Shown here piece after piece: positions 39,831 to 49,408 of a DNA stretch of 64,000 bases. The notes below the pieces were generated by a model. The model saw nothing but the letters and a program-made list of their open reading frames with translations. It did no database searches and had not been told where the DNA came from. Made by a program: the position numbers and the translations under genes. Each line of letters starts with the position of its first letter. Within the stretch, counting starts at the first letter, position 1. Source of the stretch: Shewanella psychropiezotolerans (GTDB lineage: Bacteria > Pseudomonadota > Gammaproteobacteria > Enterobacterales > Shewanellaceae); NCBI RefSeq assembly GCF_007197555.1, contig NZ_CP041614.1:4022001-4086000 (forward strand), read 5' to 3'.

Positions 39831-42314
39831 TTAGCCAGCAGGGACCGCACATGGCTGAATAACATCATCATCCTCCTCAATCAAAATAGTCGCTGAGCCT
39901 TTAGCTGCAGTCAGTGCAAAAACAGCAACTTCTTGCTGCATCTCTGCTGTTGCAGCAGTGCCGGAAGTATCAGTAAGGGAACTATGATGGCCTTCAACAA
40001 ACCGAACTGCACCTGAACCAGCCGTTGTAGTATCGATACACTCTAAACCCAAGGCGGCGATAAGTGGCTCAGTACCGGCAGTAGGGAAACCTTCGACGCT
40101 ATTTGGCAATACCTGATCAGGTTTATTCTCTTCGGTTCCGTCACCCACTATTTCAATCAAGTGTACGGGAAGAGCAGTTGCTTTAAGCATAGCAGCATGG
40201 TTGATTGGATCGGCACTATCTACAGCTGTCTGAACCGCAAAGGCAAATGCAGGTAAGAAACCTTCATAGACAGCTTGAACAAGCGCTGTATATTCATCCG
40301 TACCAGGTTCATAGCCCGCAGCATTAGCCTCATCAACCAAAGCTTGGAAGGCATCAGTCGTTACGATATTTTCGAACAACATAGGGCCAAAAGTTGGCGA
40401 GCCAATAAAGGTCCCGGCGAATCCCCCCGTAGGCGCAACCAGTGAGGATGCATTCAACGCATAGACATTTGGCAGTGCAGTGCCAGTTTCAGGATGAACG
40501 AGCCCAGTACTGGCATAGGTAGAGAAGTTAGTCCCCACTATAGCACCAAGGCTCAGCCCTTGTGAGCTGATCTTGCCAATATCAAATACCTGAGGAAGCT
40601 CCATCTGAGCCAGCTGCATAGATAGGCCAGTCAGAGCCAGACGCACACCAAGATGATCGACAACACTCTGACGGAAATTATCACGCACAGATAAAGTGCT
40701 GGCGATATTGATGAAAGCCAAAGGATCACCATTTACAAAAGCTTCAGGTTGTCCGATTGCAACGCCGAACTCAGGAGCAGAAGCCGACACTTCGTAGACA
40801 CCATCGTCATTAGCATCAAACGAACGTTCACCGTGCAATGGATGATCGATTGCAACGGTTGCGATACCCATAGCCGCATAGGTGCCGGCAAAAGTCATCG
40901 CAGTCTCTTTACCGCCGCCCAGACCATGAAGTGCGATATTAGTCGGCCAACCCGATGTCGGCGCCACGAAAGGAAGACCTTGAGCATCATTGAAGGCTGC
41001 TAACTTAGCCGCGTCGGGCAAGGTAATAAATACCGGAACCTTCTCGTAGTCTTTAATGGCTGGAATAGGATTAAACTTGGTCAGATGCTTGGCTTTATCG
41101 GCTGCTGTGCCATCGTCGAGTAACCAGGTTTTGCCAGCTAAAAGCGCAGGGTTAGCAATGCCGGCCGCAGGGTCAATGTCATAGGCCATGGCTTGCATGC
41201 CGTAATTTTGCTGACTCATGGTGCCCGCTTGAAGTGCTAACAAAACAGAAACGGGGCTATCACCTAAGGCTTTCCAACTGCCATTTATCGTAGGCTGCAT
41301 GTTTTCGTCTAAACAGCCCGCAGAAGAGCAGTCGCCGAAAATAGGCAGTGTTAATTCAGCAGTATATACATTGGCCATATCAGCTAGGACAAACGCAAAA
41401 CCATCGGCTTCTGTTAGACCAGCAGCTGTGGCTACCGTATACCCAAGTGGAGCAGGTGCTGCTGAGAATTGTGGCGCATAAGGCGAGCCAGGTTGAGCCA
41501 TCAAGAGTTTCAGTGTTTCATATACGTCTGAAACTGATTGAGTGGTAAACAGACCCGAGTAGCTGATAGTCTCGGCATCCACTCCGTGCGCATCAGCAAT
41601 GCCTTTCTCATAGCTATTGACCAATGTTTGTAGCATCAGTTGATCTTCGGTCTCCAGCGGATGAGTGTCAATATCGAGTTTGAGTAGACCGTATGTGCTC
41701 GACGGCGCGATAGGTCGACCGGCAGAATCCTGTATTAAATTTGTCGTCGTATAGATATATGACTGACCAGCCTTAAGAGGCTTGAGAGGCACGATGGCAA
41801 TGGTATTGCCTGAGCCTTTTGAGACAAAATCGACACCGAATTGCAGCTCATCACCGACTTTACAGGCGGAAACGGATGGGCTAGCTTTACATTCGGGATC
41901 GGATGATAGTGCGCCACCAACAGTGGCCTCAAATACTCTCACCGCACCAGGTTGAAAAACGGATGCAAGATCTAAATTCAGTACAGTGCCATCGTGATCG
42001 GTTGCAGGGTCAACTGTGATTGAGATAGGTGCCGTGGTCGACCACCCATCTAGTGCGCCAAGCGCCATTGAAGGATCGGTGTAATCACTGGAGCCATTGG
42101 CCGCTTCGCCAGGAATATTAATCGTGCCATCTAAAGTGCCGCTAAACAGTAAATCGTTTGGCAAAGGCACTTTACCATTAGCTGGGTCGAACACCAGATG
42201 AGACTCAGGGATCAGAGGCTCAACCTTATCTTTTAACTCATCGACACTATCTTCACTACAGGCCGTGAGTCCTAGCGCAGATGCAATCGCAACACCCAAA
42301 AAGAGTCTTTTCAT
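39831..42314 (-). CDS. VolA/Pla-1/Cef-type surface lipase lipoprotein
   Basis: Large (827-residue) secreted lipase of the family that includes Vibrio VolA, an outer-membrane lysophospholipase. I start at ATG 42314 (MKRLFLGVAIASALGLTAC), giving a lipoprotein signal with cleavage before Cys19; the upstream ATG adds 22 residues that lack a signal. The N-terminal part (about 30-450) is the conserved lipase N-domain, with HLVFDPANGKVPLPNDLLFSG. The catalytic GxSxG is GLSLGAIVG near residue 575. A final Cys near the C-terminus is conserved in form. Probably acts on exogenous phospholipids at the cell surface. Confidence 0.82.
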   Translation of the reverse strand: MKRLFLGVAIASALGLTACSEDSVDELKDKVEPLIPESHLVFDPANGKVPLPNDLLFSGTLDGTINIPGEAANGSSDYTDPSMALGALDGWSTTAPISITVDPATDHDGTVLNLDLASVFQPGAVRVFEATVGGALSSDPECKASPSVSACKVGDELQFGVDFVSKGSGNTIAIVPLKPLKAGQSYIYTTTNLIQDSAGRPIAPSSTYGLLKLDIDTHPLETEDQLMLQTLVNSYEKGIADAHGVDAETISYSGLFTTQSVSDVYETLKLLMAQPGSPYAPQFSAAPAPLGYTVATAAGLTEADGFAFVLADMANVYTAELTLPIFGDCSSAGCLDENMQPTINGSWKALGDSPVSVLLALQAGTMSQQNYGMQAMAYDIDPAAGIANPALLAGKTWLLDDGTAADKAKHLTKFNPIPAIKDYEKVPVFITLPDAAKLAAFNDAQGLPFVAPTSGWPTNIALHGLGGGKETAMTFAGTYAAMGIATVAIDHPLHGERSFDANDDGVYEVSASAPEFGVAIGQPEAFVNGDPLAFINIASTLSVRDNFRQSVVDHLGVRLALTGLSMQLAQMELPQVFDIGKISSQGLSLGAIVGTNFSTYASTGLVHPETGTALPNVYALNASSLVAPTGGFAGTFIGSPTFGPMLFENIVTTDAFQALVDEANAAGYEPGTDEYTALVQAVYEGFLPAFAFAVQTAVDSADPINHAAMLKATALPVHLIEIVGDGTEENKPDQVLPNSVEGFPTAGTEPLIAALGLECIDTTTAGSGAVRFVEGHHSSLTDTSGTAATAEMQQEVAVFALTAAKGSATILIEEDDDVIQPCAVPAG

Positions 42315-42579
42315 CTTTGTTCCCCAAATCTTGTTGTAATAATTTTTGTTTTCCCCAAAAAATTTGGTCACAATAGGCAATACCGTGTGACCAAAGTAGG
42401 ACTTTTACCAGTCCTTACCTGAGCTCAAGTTAACGTAAAAATATTGACTTAGCTACATTTTTGTCACATACAACCAATGAATATACGCACAATAATTAAT
42501 CATTTGTTTAAAACAAGTGTTCATCACATCAGTGACTCTAGAGGTGGCGGGGTTTTCCGCCGACAGGAAAAATTGACTC

Positions 42580-43317
42580 ATGTTGGAATATCAAGCTGCA
42601 AAAGATCTACTTATTAACAAAACTATACTCGTAACAGGCGCTGGCGACGGGATTGGACGTGCGGCTGCCATCAGTTTCGCTAAGCATGGCGCCACCGTTA
42701 TTCTTCTTGGAAAGACAGTTAAGAAATTAGAAGCCGTATATGACCAAATAATAGAAGCCGGTTATCCTAAGCCTGCGATTATTCCTTTGGACTTAAAAGG
42801 GGCTAGCGAGCAAAACTATGTCGACATGGCTGAGACTATCGAAGATCAGTTTGGTCACCTGGATGGTGCCCTGCATAATGCGAGTCTGCTAGGTGTTTTA
42901 GGCCCATTTGAACACATCTCAATGGATTCGGTGAAAGAGGTCATGCAGGTCAATGTCATTGCCGAAATCATGATGACCAGAGCACTATTACCTATCATGA
43001 AGAAGGCGCCTAAGGCATCACTGGTGTTTACCTCGAGCGGCGTCGGACGTCAGGGCCGCGCATTCTGGGGTGAGTACGCCATCTCTAAATTTGCAACCGA
43101 AGGCATGATGCAATCTATTGCCGATGAATATGAAGGTTCAAGCTTGAGAGTCAACAGCATAAACCCTGGTGCGACTCGCACCGGAATGCGCGCTAATGCT
43201 TACCCGGCTGAAAACCCAAGCACACTCAAAGAACCGGAAGATATCATGGCGACTTATCTTTATCTGATGGGTGATGATTCGGCTAAAGAAAATGGTCAAC
43301 AGTTTAACGCCCAATAA
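42580..43317 (+). CDS. yciK: SDR-family oxidoreductase YciK
   Basis: Short-chain dehydrogenase of 245 residues. Rossmann motif TGAGDGIG (about 20-27), NASLLG (NAG-like), catalytic triad residues Ser (FTSSGVGRQG) and Tyr-x3-Lys (YAISKFATEG). Sequence tracks E. coli YciK throughout (LDGALHNAS; INPGATRTGMRA). Substrate unknown. It lies next to sohB territory, as in E. coli. Confidence 0.93.
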   Translation: MLEYQAAKDLLINKTILVTGAGDGIGRAAAISFAKHGATVILLGKTVKKLEAVYDQIIEAGYPKPAIIPLDLKGASEQNYVDMAETIEDQFGHLDGALHNASLLGVLGPFEHISMDSVKEVMQVNVIAEIMMTRALLPIMKKAPKASLVFTSSGVGRQGRAFWGEYAISKFATEGMMQSIADEYEGSSLRVNSINPGATRTGMRANAYPAENPSTLKEPEDIMATYLYLMGDDSAKENGQQFNAQ

Positions 43318-43369
43318 TCACTGAAGCTTCCAGACTCTTTATCATAAAATTGAGAGTCTGGAAGCTAAC

Positions 43370-44290
43370 TTATTCAAGATTAATCACCGCAAAATAAATA
43401 GCCGTTTTTCCTTCATGAGATGAGTAATAACTCACCTTCAAGATATTCTTTTCAAGCACCACACCTGCATAACTAGTGTCACCTCCGGATGGTAATGACA
43501 ATAGCTCTTCAATCTCGCCTGTCACTTCATGTATTTCAACTAAAGATGTTCTTACATTTTCATCATACAATCGAACCACAGCAAGGTGCCTGTCTTTATA
43601 CAAGAAACTAACAGGCCCACCTATGCGCGAATCCAGTTCACACCAACTCCAATCTTGATATGGCGGTTTAGCAATTCCCAGTAGTGCATTTTGTTCTGGT
43701 CCAAAAAGAGGGTCTCGTCTGAGTAGACAATGAGCATGATTATCTTTATCGAAAATCAAACCTGATTCATTAACAAAACCTGCTTGGCTTAATTTGGGTA
43801 CTATAGCTTGGTAATCTATGCCATTTAGGCTTTGATAAAGCGCGACATAACCGTCCTGCTCATGAGGAAAGTACGCCACGCCGTAGAGGCTATTTTGAAA
43901 TGGAGTTATACGCCATAACCATTCGTTATCTTTAACAATCTTAACTGGAGCAGACCATTGCCTGCCGTCAGAGCTACGCCAAACATAAGATCTGAGCGCT
44001 TTGGGCTCGGGCTCCCTTATTGGACCAGCCCCAAATACGAGCAACTCATCGTTAAATACAGCGAGTTTGCCATCACGTAAATCTCTTTTATTAAGCTCAA
44101 AAAGTCCAGCAGAAACCCAGGCCTTTCCTCCATCATCAGAACGTAATAAACGCAGTTTCCCCTCAGCTGACACATGGTCAACTCCTTCACGAAATACCAT
44201 ATAGAGATCATTATTAAAGCATGTCAGATCGGTAAAAGCGTTGTGTTGCGCCTTATCCCAAACTTTCTCAACCGATATTAGTTCCATCAT
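43370..44290 (-). CDS. BNR/Asp-box beta-propeller protein of unknown function
   Basis: A 306-residue cytoplasmic protein with no signal peptide. It has Asp-box-like repeats (S-x-D-x-G-x-x-W), notably SDDGGKAWV at about 50 and SSDGRQWSAP at about 103, suggesting a sialidase-fold beta-propeller. The Arg triad of true sialidases is not evident. I do not recognise a close named relative. It is convergent with yciK and followed upstream by a 477-bp repeat region, so it may be an accessory gene. Confidence 0.65.
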   Translation of the reverse strand: MMELISVEKVWDKAQHNAFTDLTCFNNDLYMVFREGVDHVSAEGKLRLLRSDDGGKAWVSAGLFELNKRDLRDGKLAVFNDELLVFGAGPIREPEPKALRSYVWRSSDGRQWSAPVKIVKDNEWLWRITPFQNSLYGVAYFPHEQDGYVALYQSLNGIDYQAIVPKLSQAGFVNESGLIFDKDNHAHCLLRRDPLFGPEQNALLGIAKPPYQDWSWCELDSRIGGPVSFLYKDRHLAVVRLYDENVRTSLVEIHEVTGEIEELLSLPSGGDTSYAGVVLEKNILKVSYYSSHEGKTAIYFAVINLE

Positions 44291-44435
44291 TTAGCTCCAC
44301 ACAAAATCTTAAATCCTACTTAGAAAGTATATAATCTAATAAGTTAACGCGAAGACAGCAAGTCTAAAACAGTAATGGTTCAGGTGTGGGAAACGGTTTA
44401 AACCTTAAGCTATTAGGTCTGTAAGAAGTGCCCTG

Positions 44436-44517
44436 TTGATATCGGGAACATCATGGGCCCATAGAAATATTGCATAAGACTTTTTATTGCAGAGAGTCGG
44501 ACGCAAAGCAATATTTT
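44436..44517. repeat. REP-like element, copy 1
   Basis: About 82 bp. Internal inverted repeat AAATATTGC ... GCAATATTT makes a hairpin of about 55 nt. Copy 2 (44552-44634) is very similar, about 88 percent by eye. It carries ATGGGCCCAT at its left end. Confidence 0.85.
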
Positions 44518-44551
44518 ATCCTTGTTCTACAAGGACGTAGGGAATACCCAA

Positions 44552-44634
44552 TTGATGTCAGGAACATCAAGGGCCCATGGAAATATTGCATAAGACTTTT
44601 TATTAGAGAGAGCCAGACACAAAGCAATATTTTT
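44552..44634. repeat. REP-like element, copy 2
   Basis: Second copy of the 44436-44517 element, in direct orientation 116 bp downstream. A third, partial copy (GGAAATATTTCATAAGTG, from about 44643) follows and shares ATAAGTGTTCC with the hairpin array at 21993-22122. Confidence 0.85.
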
Positions 44635-44670
44635 ACCGTCCCTGGAAATATTTCATAAGTGTTCCTGACA

Positions 44671-44698
44671 CAAAAAAGGCTGCATCAGCAGCCTTTTC
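44671..44698. terminator. Terminator of rluB (bidirectional)
   Basis: AAAAGGCTGC (44674-44683), loop ATCA, GCAGCCTTTT (44688-44697). Confidence 0.9.
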
Positions 44699-44767
44699 TC
44701 ATTCATACTAGATAGGTTCCTAGGCACTAAATCCTAGTAATCTAGTAACTTATTTAACCATTTTTAA

Positions 44768-45634
44768 CTAGGTTCTTTTACGTGCTGGCTTACTTGCTAC
44801 CGCTTTATGCTTACGCACTGCACGACGGATCTTAGAGCCCTTCACTTTCGAGCGAGCGACACTGTGCTTATCGGTACCTAGGACAGTACGAGTCTCTTCC
44901 TTCAAGCCAGCCGTTTTTCTCAGGTAATTAACCTGCTCCATGGTCAGCTCAACCCAACCACCACGAGGCAGTGACTTAGGCAGCTCAATCATGCCGTAAC
45001 GAATACGGATAAGACGACTCACCTGTACTTCTTGAGATTCCCATAAACGGCGAACTTCACGGTTACGGCCTTCGGCAAGCGATACATGCCACCACTTGTT
45101 CATGCCTTCACCGCCAGCCGCTTTCACTTTATCGAAACTCGCCGGGCCATCTTCTAAGGTAACGCCCGTTCTCAAGCGTTGAATACAGGCATCACTGACT
45201 TCGCCGAAGGTACGTACTGCGTACTCACGTTCGACTTCATTAGATGGATGCATCAAGCGGTTTGCCAGCTCACCATCGGAGGTAAACAGCAATAGACCAG
45301 AGGTGTTGATATCGAGACGACCGACAGCAACCCAACGTGAATCACGTGTCTTTGGCAAACGCTCGAACACCGTAGGACGACCTTCCGGGTCTTTGCGACT
45401 ACAAATCTCGCCCTCAGGCTTATGATAGGCAATCACTCGACAGATAAGATCTTCTTCAGATTTAATCGAAACGGCTCGACCATCGATACGGATCTTTACA
45501 TCGGCTTCGATGCGATCACCAAGACTTGCTATCTCACCATCTATACTAATTCGACCTGCAGCAATCCATGCCTCCATCTCACGACGGGAGCCATGGCCTG
45601 CACGGGCCAAGACTTTCTGCAACTTTTCACTCAT
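44768..45634 (-). CDS. rluB: 23S rRNA pseudouridine synthase RluB
   Basis: Makes pseudouridine at 23S position 2605. The 288-residue protein has an N-terminal S4 domain ([18 protein letters not shown]) and the RsuA/RluB catalytic motif [17 protein letters not shown] with the catalytic Asp. A basic tail (last about 40 residues) likely binds RNA. It overlaps scpB by 8 bp. Confidence 0.93.
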   Translation of the reverse strand: MSEKLQKVLARAGHGSRREMEAWIAAGRISIDGEIASLGDRIEADVKIRIDGRAVSIKSEEDLICRVIAYHKPEGEICSRKDPEGRPTVFERLPKTRDSRWVAVGRLDINTSGLLLFTSDGELANRLMHPSNEVEREYAVRTFGEVSDACIQRLRTGVTLEDGPASFDKVKAAGGEGMNKWWHVSLAEGRNREVRRLWESQEVQVSRLIRIRYGMIELPKSLPRGGWVELTMEQVNYLRKTAGLKEETRTVLGTDKHSVARSKVKGSKIRRAVRKHKAVASKPARKRT

Positions 45635-46280
45635 TAGTAGACTCTTCTGTGTTTAATGTATTTTCAGACCCTGTCTCTTCATTTGAATCCGCACTTGAAT
45701 TCACATTTGAAAAGAGGGCCTCTAAGGACTCAGTATCGGTTAGCGGCGGTAAGTCCGCTAGACGTTCTAAGCCAAAATAGGCTAAAAAATCGGTGGTAGT
45801 CGCATACAGCGCCGGTCTACCCGGTACTTCTTTATGCCCCACCGTTTTAATCCATTGTCTGTCAGTCAAACTTTTTATGGTGTGACTACTGACTGCTACG
45901 CCCCTGACAAACTCGATATCACCTCGAGTCACAGGTTGACGGTATGCAATTACGGCCAAGGTTTCTAAGGTTGCCCGTGAATATTTTGGTGCCTTCTCCT
46001 GCCATAAGGGCTGAAGATAAGGACTTAAGGCCTCGATAGTTTGAAATCGATAGCCGCCGGCGACGCTGACTAGCTCAACACCTCGCCCCTGATAATCTTG
46101 TTGTAACTCTTCTATCGCAGCTTTGATCTTAACCCGAGTGACACTAAAGCTCACTAGCACAGTCTCTTTTAGGCTCTTTATGCTGACCGTTTTTCCTAAA
46201 ACAAACAGGCTCGCCTCAATCAACTGCTTAAGTTGGTCGGGATTTATCTGCAGTTTTGGCTGCTTCTTCTGGCTAGACAA
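45627..46280 (-). CDS. scpB: Segregation and condensation protein ScpB
   Basis: Winged-helix partner of ScpA, part of the SMC-ScpAB chromosome condensin. 217 residues, with [11 protein letters not shown], and [25 protein letters not shown], a family signature. Directly follows scpA with no gap; overlaps rluB. Shewanella has both ScpAB and sometimes MukBEF; only ScpAB is seen here. Confidence 0.95.
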   Translation of the reverse strand: MSSQKKQPKLQINPDQLKQLIEASLFVLGKTVSIKSLKETVLVSFSVTRVKIKAAIEELQQDYQGRGVELVSVAGGYRFQTIEALSPYLQPLWQEKAPKYSRATLETLAVIAYRQPVTRGDIEFVRGVAVSSHTIKSLTDRQWIKTVGHKEVPGRPALYATTTDFLAYFGLERLADLPPLTDTESLEALFSNVNSSADSNEETGSENTLNTEESTNE

Positions 46281-47069
46281 TCAATACGCCCTAACATGTA
46301 TGGTTGAAAATGGGTCACTCTGCACAAGCTCGACCAATAACTCTTTAACCAGTTCCATCAAGGCTAAAAAACTGACTACCACACCACTGCGCCCCTCTTT
46401 GGCATCAAAAAGTGCTTCAAATGGCAAGTATTCCTCACCATCGAGCTTGGCCAAAATCTGTGTCATTCGTTCTCGCGTCGACAAGACTTCACGCCTGACA
46501 TGGTGATGCTCTGTCGCCTCGATTCGTTTCATGACAGCACCAAATGCCAAGGCTATCTCAGTCAGGGACACTTGAGGTGGTACTAGCACAGGCTTGATAT
46601 CCGCTGCCGGTGTGACCTTCGCCTGAAACACATCTCTCTCGAGTCTGGGTAAATTATCGAGTTGCTGCTGCGCCTCTCTAATCACCTCATAGGCCTTAAG
46701 CTGACGTATTAGCCGAGCACGAGGATCTTCCTCCTCTTCATCTTCGGTCACAGGTCTAGGCAATAACAAACGAGACTTAATCTCGGCAAGGGTGGCCGCC
46801 ATGACTAAATAATCTGCGGCAAGCTCGACTCGTGCGCCTTGCAGTAGTTCAATATACTCAAGATACTGCTTAGTCACAGGCCATATTGGCAGCTCTACAA
46901 CATCGAGTTTCTGCTTACGGATCAGATATAAGAGTAAATCTAGCGGGCCTTCAAACGACTCAAGAAACACTTCCAGTGCTTCTGGCGGAATAAAAAGATC
47001 GGCGGGAAGCTGTTTTATCGGCTCGCCTCTGACAATGGCCAAGGGCAAAATCTTTTGAGTCCCTTGCAT
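46281..47069 (-). CDS. scpA: Segregation and condensation protein ScpA
   Basis: Kleisin subunit linking SMC and ScpB. 262 residues with the N-terminal FEGPLDLLLYLIRKQKLDVVELPI signature split across about 33-56. The C-terminal winged helix (about 195-262) is present. Immediately abuts scpB; likely a scpA-scpB-rluB operon. Confidence 0.95.
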   Translation of the reverse strand: MQGTQKILPLAIVRGEPIKQLPADLFIPPEALEVFLESFEGPLDLLLYLIRKQKLDVVELPIWPVTKQYLEYIELLQGARVELAADYLVMAATLAEIKSRLLLPRPVTEDEEEEDPRARLIRQLKAYEVIREAQQQLDNLPRLERDVFQAKVTPAADIKPVLVPPQVSLTEIALAFGAVMKRIEATEHHHVRREVLSTRERMTQILAKLDGEEYLPFEALFDAKEGRSGVVVSFLALMELVKELLVELVQSDPFSTIHVRAY

Positions 47070-47311
47070 CGCGATCCTCAGCTTAAACTACTCTAATACT
47101 TGATTATATTCTTGTTTATAGCCAGTCACAACCGTATAAAACAAACCCTCGGAGGCTCATTGAGCCCTTAAATAAAGGCGAGCAAACAAACCAGCGCGCG
47201 ATTATACCTTGTTCACCATGAGTTGCACAGATAATTAGCCGATATGGCTTGCAGATATGACGAGAGTGACACGCCCATAACCATAACGGGCGTCGGCTGA
47301 GGGGATTAGCG

Positions 47312-47932
47312 CTAGATAAAGGGGCTGATATCTCCGGCGCCTTCACGGATAACTTCCATATCACCATCAGACATGTCGATCACTGTCGTCGGCTTCTCAC
47401 CTAGGTAGCCGCCATGTATGATCGCATCGACCTGATGCTCCAAAATATCGCGAATATGCTCAGGATCTGACTCGGTAAACTCTTCACCAGGTAGAATCAA
47501 ACTGGTCGACATCAAAGGCTCATCCAAGGCTTCAAGCAGGGCTAGCGCGATGACATTATCCGGCACTCGGATACCAATCGTCTTCTTTTTAGGATTCTGC
47601 AGACGCTTGGGCACCTCTTTACTGGCCTTAAAAATAAAGGTGTAAGGTCCTGGCGTATGATGTTTAAGCACTCGATATGCCTGATTATCAACCTTGGCAT
47701 AGGCCGACAACTCAGACTGATCGCGACACATGAGGGAGAAATTATGATCGTTATCAATCTGACGAATGCGCGCCATACGGCTCATGGCATCTTTGTCACC
47801 CAGCATGCAACCAAGGGCATAGCCCGAATCTGTTGGGTAAACTATGACTCCGCCATTCTTAAGGGCATTGACAGCCTGGTTAATCAAACGCGGTTGGGGA
47901 TTTTCTTCGTGTACGTAAAAAAACTGACTCAT
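47312..47932 (-). CDS. yciO: YciO, Sua5/YrdC-family protein
   Basis: A 206-residue member of the L-threonylcarbamoyladenylate synthase fold. Start set at ATG 47932 (MSQFFYVHEENPQPRLINQA) to match E. coli YciO. The ATP/nucleotide-binding segment GGVIVYPTDSGYALGC and TSLILPGEEFTESDPE are intact. YciO has weaker or different activity than TsaC/TsaD partner YrdC. It lies upstream of scpA and downstream of rnm, in the E. coli-like order. Confidence 0.93.
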   Translation of the reverse strand: MSQFFYVHEENPQPRLINQAVNALKNGGVIVYPTDSGYALGCMLGDKDAMSRMARIRQIDNDHNFSLMCRDQSELSAYAKVDNQAYRVLKHHTPGPYTFIFKASKEVPKRLQNPKKKTIGIRVPDNVIALALLEALDEPLMSTSLILPGEEFTESDPEHIRDILEHQVDAIIHGGYLGEKPTTVIDMSDGDMEVIREGAGDISPFI

Positions 47933-48032
47933 ATACTCTATTTCCAATACTTCAAATCTGTGGGGTTTTAGCTCGGCTGGTTCTGGGGAACGCTCTCAAA
48001 CAAGTTTTCGCAACCGCCGGTGCCAAAGGAGC

Positions 48033-48908
48033 TTATACTTGAGAAACGATTCGCTCACCATTCCAACGATCCATCTGCCACACCCAATTAACGCCTTTGG
48101 GCTGAAACATACTCTTGCCAAGCTCAATAAAGCTGCCTGGAAAATGAAAATCACTGCCAAGAGATGCGGCTAGCTCATTTTGCAGGCTTAATGCGATTAA
48201 ATTATTACGGTCTTCTATGGTCTGGCGACTTCCAACCACTTCCATGGCATCACCGCCGGCCTCTTTAAATTCCCGCACCAGACGTTTCACCCATTTAGCC
48301 GACAGCTTATAGCCACTGGGATGAGCCAAAATTGCGACACCGCCAGCCTGATGTATCTTCTCGATAGCCGTAGCCATATCTGACCAGTTATTAGGCACAT
48401 AGCCCGTTTTACCACGAGCCAGATATTTCTTAAATACATTTGCCATGCTGGTAGCATATTCATTATTGGCAAGCCAACGGGCATAATGCCCTCGACTCAA
48501 TGCGGCGTCTCCAGCCAGAGCTTTCGCCCCTTCGTAGGCCCCTTCAATGCCAGCTTTAGCTAACCTTATGCCTATCTCTTTTGCTCTTAGTTCACGCAGC
48601 TCTCTCTGGTTTGCCAGAAAAGCTTCGAACCCTTCATCTTGTAGACTTACATTGAGGCCCACGATATGAATATCGTGGTTATGCCAGCGCGTCGAGATTT
48701 CGACACCATTGACTAAGGTTAAGGGGGACTCATGATTTTGATTATAGGCGTGAGCTTCGGCTAATCCTGCGGTGGTATCGTGGTCGGTGATCGCAAACAT
48801 CTGCACACCATTTCCAATCGCTCGTTCAATTAGCTCGGAGGGACTGAGTTGACCATCTGAAGCGTTTGTGTGGCTATGGAGATCGATTAATAATATTTCA
48901 TCTGTCAT
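48033..48908 (-). CDS. rnm: PHP-domain 5'-3' exoribonuclease Rnm (YciV/TrpH)
   Basis: RNase AM-type 5'-3' exoribonuclease involved in rRNA 5' maturation. The PHP metal motifs are in order: DLHSHTNASDG (9-19), AITDHDTTAG, NGVEIST, and LGSDFHFPG at the C-terminus. 291 residues. It faces the trp operon across a divergent region, as trpH/yciV does in E. coli. Confidence 0.92.
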   Translation of the reverse strand: MTDEILLIDLHSHTNASDGQLSPSELIERAIGNGVQMFAITDHDTTAGLAEAHAYNQNHESPLTLVNGVEISTRWHNHDIHIVGLNVSLQDEGFEAFLANQRELRELRAKEIGIRLAKAGIEGAYEGAKALAGDAALSRGHYARWLANNEYATSMANVFKKYLARGKTGYVPNNWSDMATAIEKIHQAGGVAILAHPSGYKLSAKWVKRLVREFKEAGGDAMEVVGSRQTIEDRNNLIALSLQNELAASLGSDFHFPGSFIELGKSMFQPKGVNWVWQMDRWNGERIVSQV

Positions 48909-49065
48909 GGGCTTATTCTACTTGAGTTTGTTAGCAAAAGGGGAATAAACATAAATAAGAGTTAAATAGCCTAGAAAACTCTTGTTAAATTTTCATGATT
49001 TAAGCGCTAAAAAAACCATATTTACCCTCTTCTGGTCAGATAAGGTCAAATATAGAAATATTCAA

Positions 49066-49102
49066 TTGACATCATTGACTCGCTAATGCTTTTATATAGT
49101 CA
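49066..49102 (+). promoter_or_regulatory. Candidate trp promoter
   Basis: TTGACA at 49066-49071, an 18-bp spacer and TTTTAT at 49090-49095 with an upstream TG (extended -10). Transcription would start near 49102. No good TrpR operator palindrome was found. Confidence 0.4.
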
Positions 49103-49180
49103 TCGAATGCACTTTTATCTAATAACTGATGGCATTTAACTTTTACATGTTCTCACTCTAACAACGGAAACAATTTCCAG

Positions 49181-49237
49181 ATGAAGACACTTTTTCAAGC
49201 ACAAAACATCAATTGGTGGTGGCACTTCCCAACTTAG
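49181..49237 (+). CDS. trpL: Trp leader peptide, 18 residues with three consecutive Trp
   Basis: An 18-codon leader gene, MKTLFQAQNINWWWHFPT. Three adjacent Trp codons provide the charged-tRNA sensor for attenuation. It is followed by alternative hairpins and a terminator before trpE. No other role. Confidence 0.95.
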   Translation: MKTLFQAQNINWWWHFPT

Positions 49238-49316
49238 CGGGTGGTGTGAAATTCTGTGCTCATGTAAAAGAGACTAGATTCAACAAGAAGCCCGCACAAG
49301 ATGCGGGCTTTTTTGT
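49236..49316 (+). terminator. trp attenuator with antiterminator
   Basis: Terminator: AAGCCCGCA (49288-49296), loop CAAGA, TGCGGGCTT (49302-49310), then six T. Antiterminator: GCGGG just after the trpL stop (about 49237-49241) can pair with CCCGC of the left arm. This is the classic 2-3 versus 3-4 switch. Confidence 0.9.
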
Positions 49317-49408
49317 ACCCGATTTTGAATAAAGTAAAATAACCGATTAGAAACAAGCTGATATTTAAACGCTTATATAAAGAATTGAATAGAGAAGAGA
49401 GACAACAG

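Larger units (their letters stand above)
44291..44767. other. Gene-free repeat-rich region between the BNR gene and rluB
   Basis: 477 bp with a pair of about 80-bp direct repeats (44436-44517 and 44552-44634), a small hairpin between them, and a partial third copy next to the rluB terminator. No gene is supported; the 62-residue open frame here lies in the repeat. Confidence 0.7.

Noticed and set aside
44470..44658. 62-residue plus-strand open frame
   Set aside because: It is made of the two REP-like copies and lacks a ribosome site.
47116..47367. 83-residue minus-strand open frame downstream of yciO
   Set aside because: It overlaps the yciO 3' end in another frame and has no start signal.
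49091..49140. TrpR operator
   Set aside because: No palindrome close to the ACTAGT-type consensus is present near the promoter.
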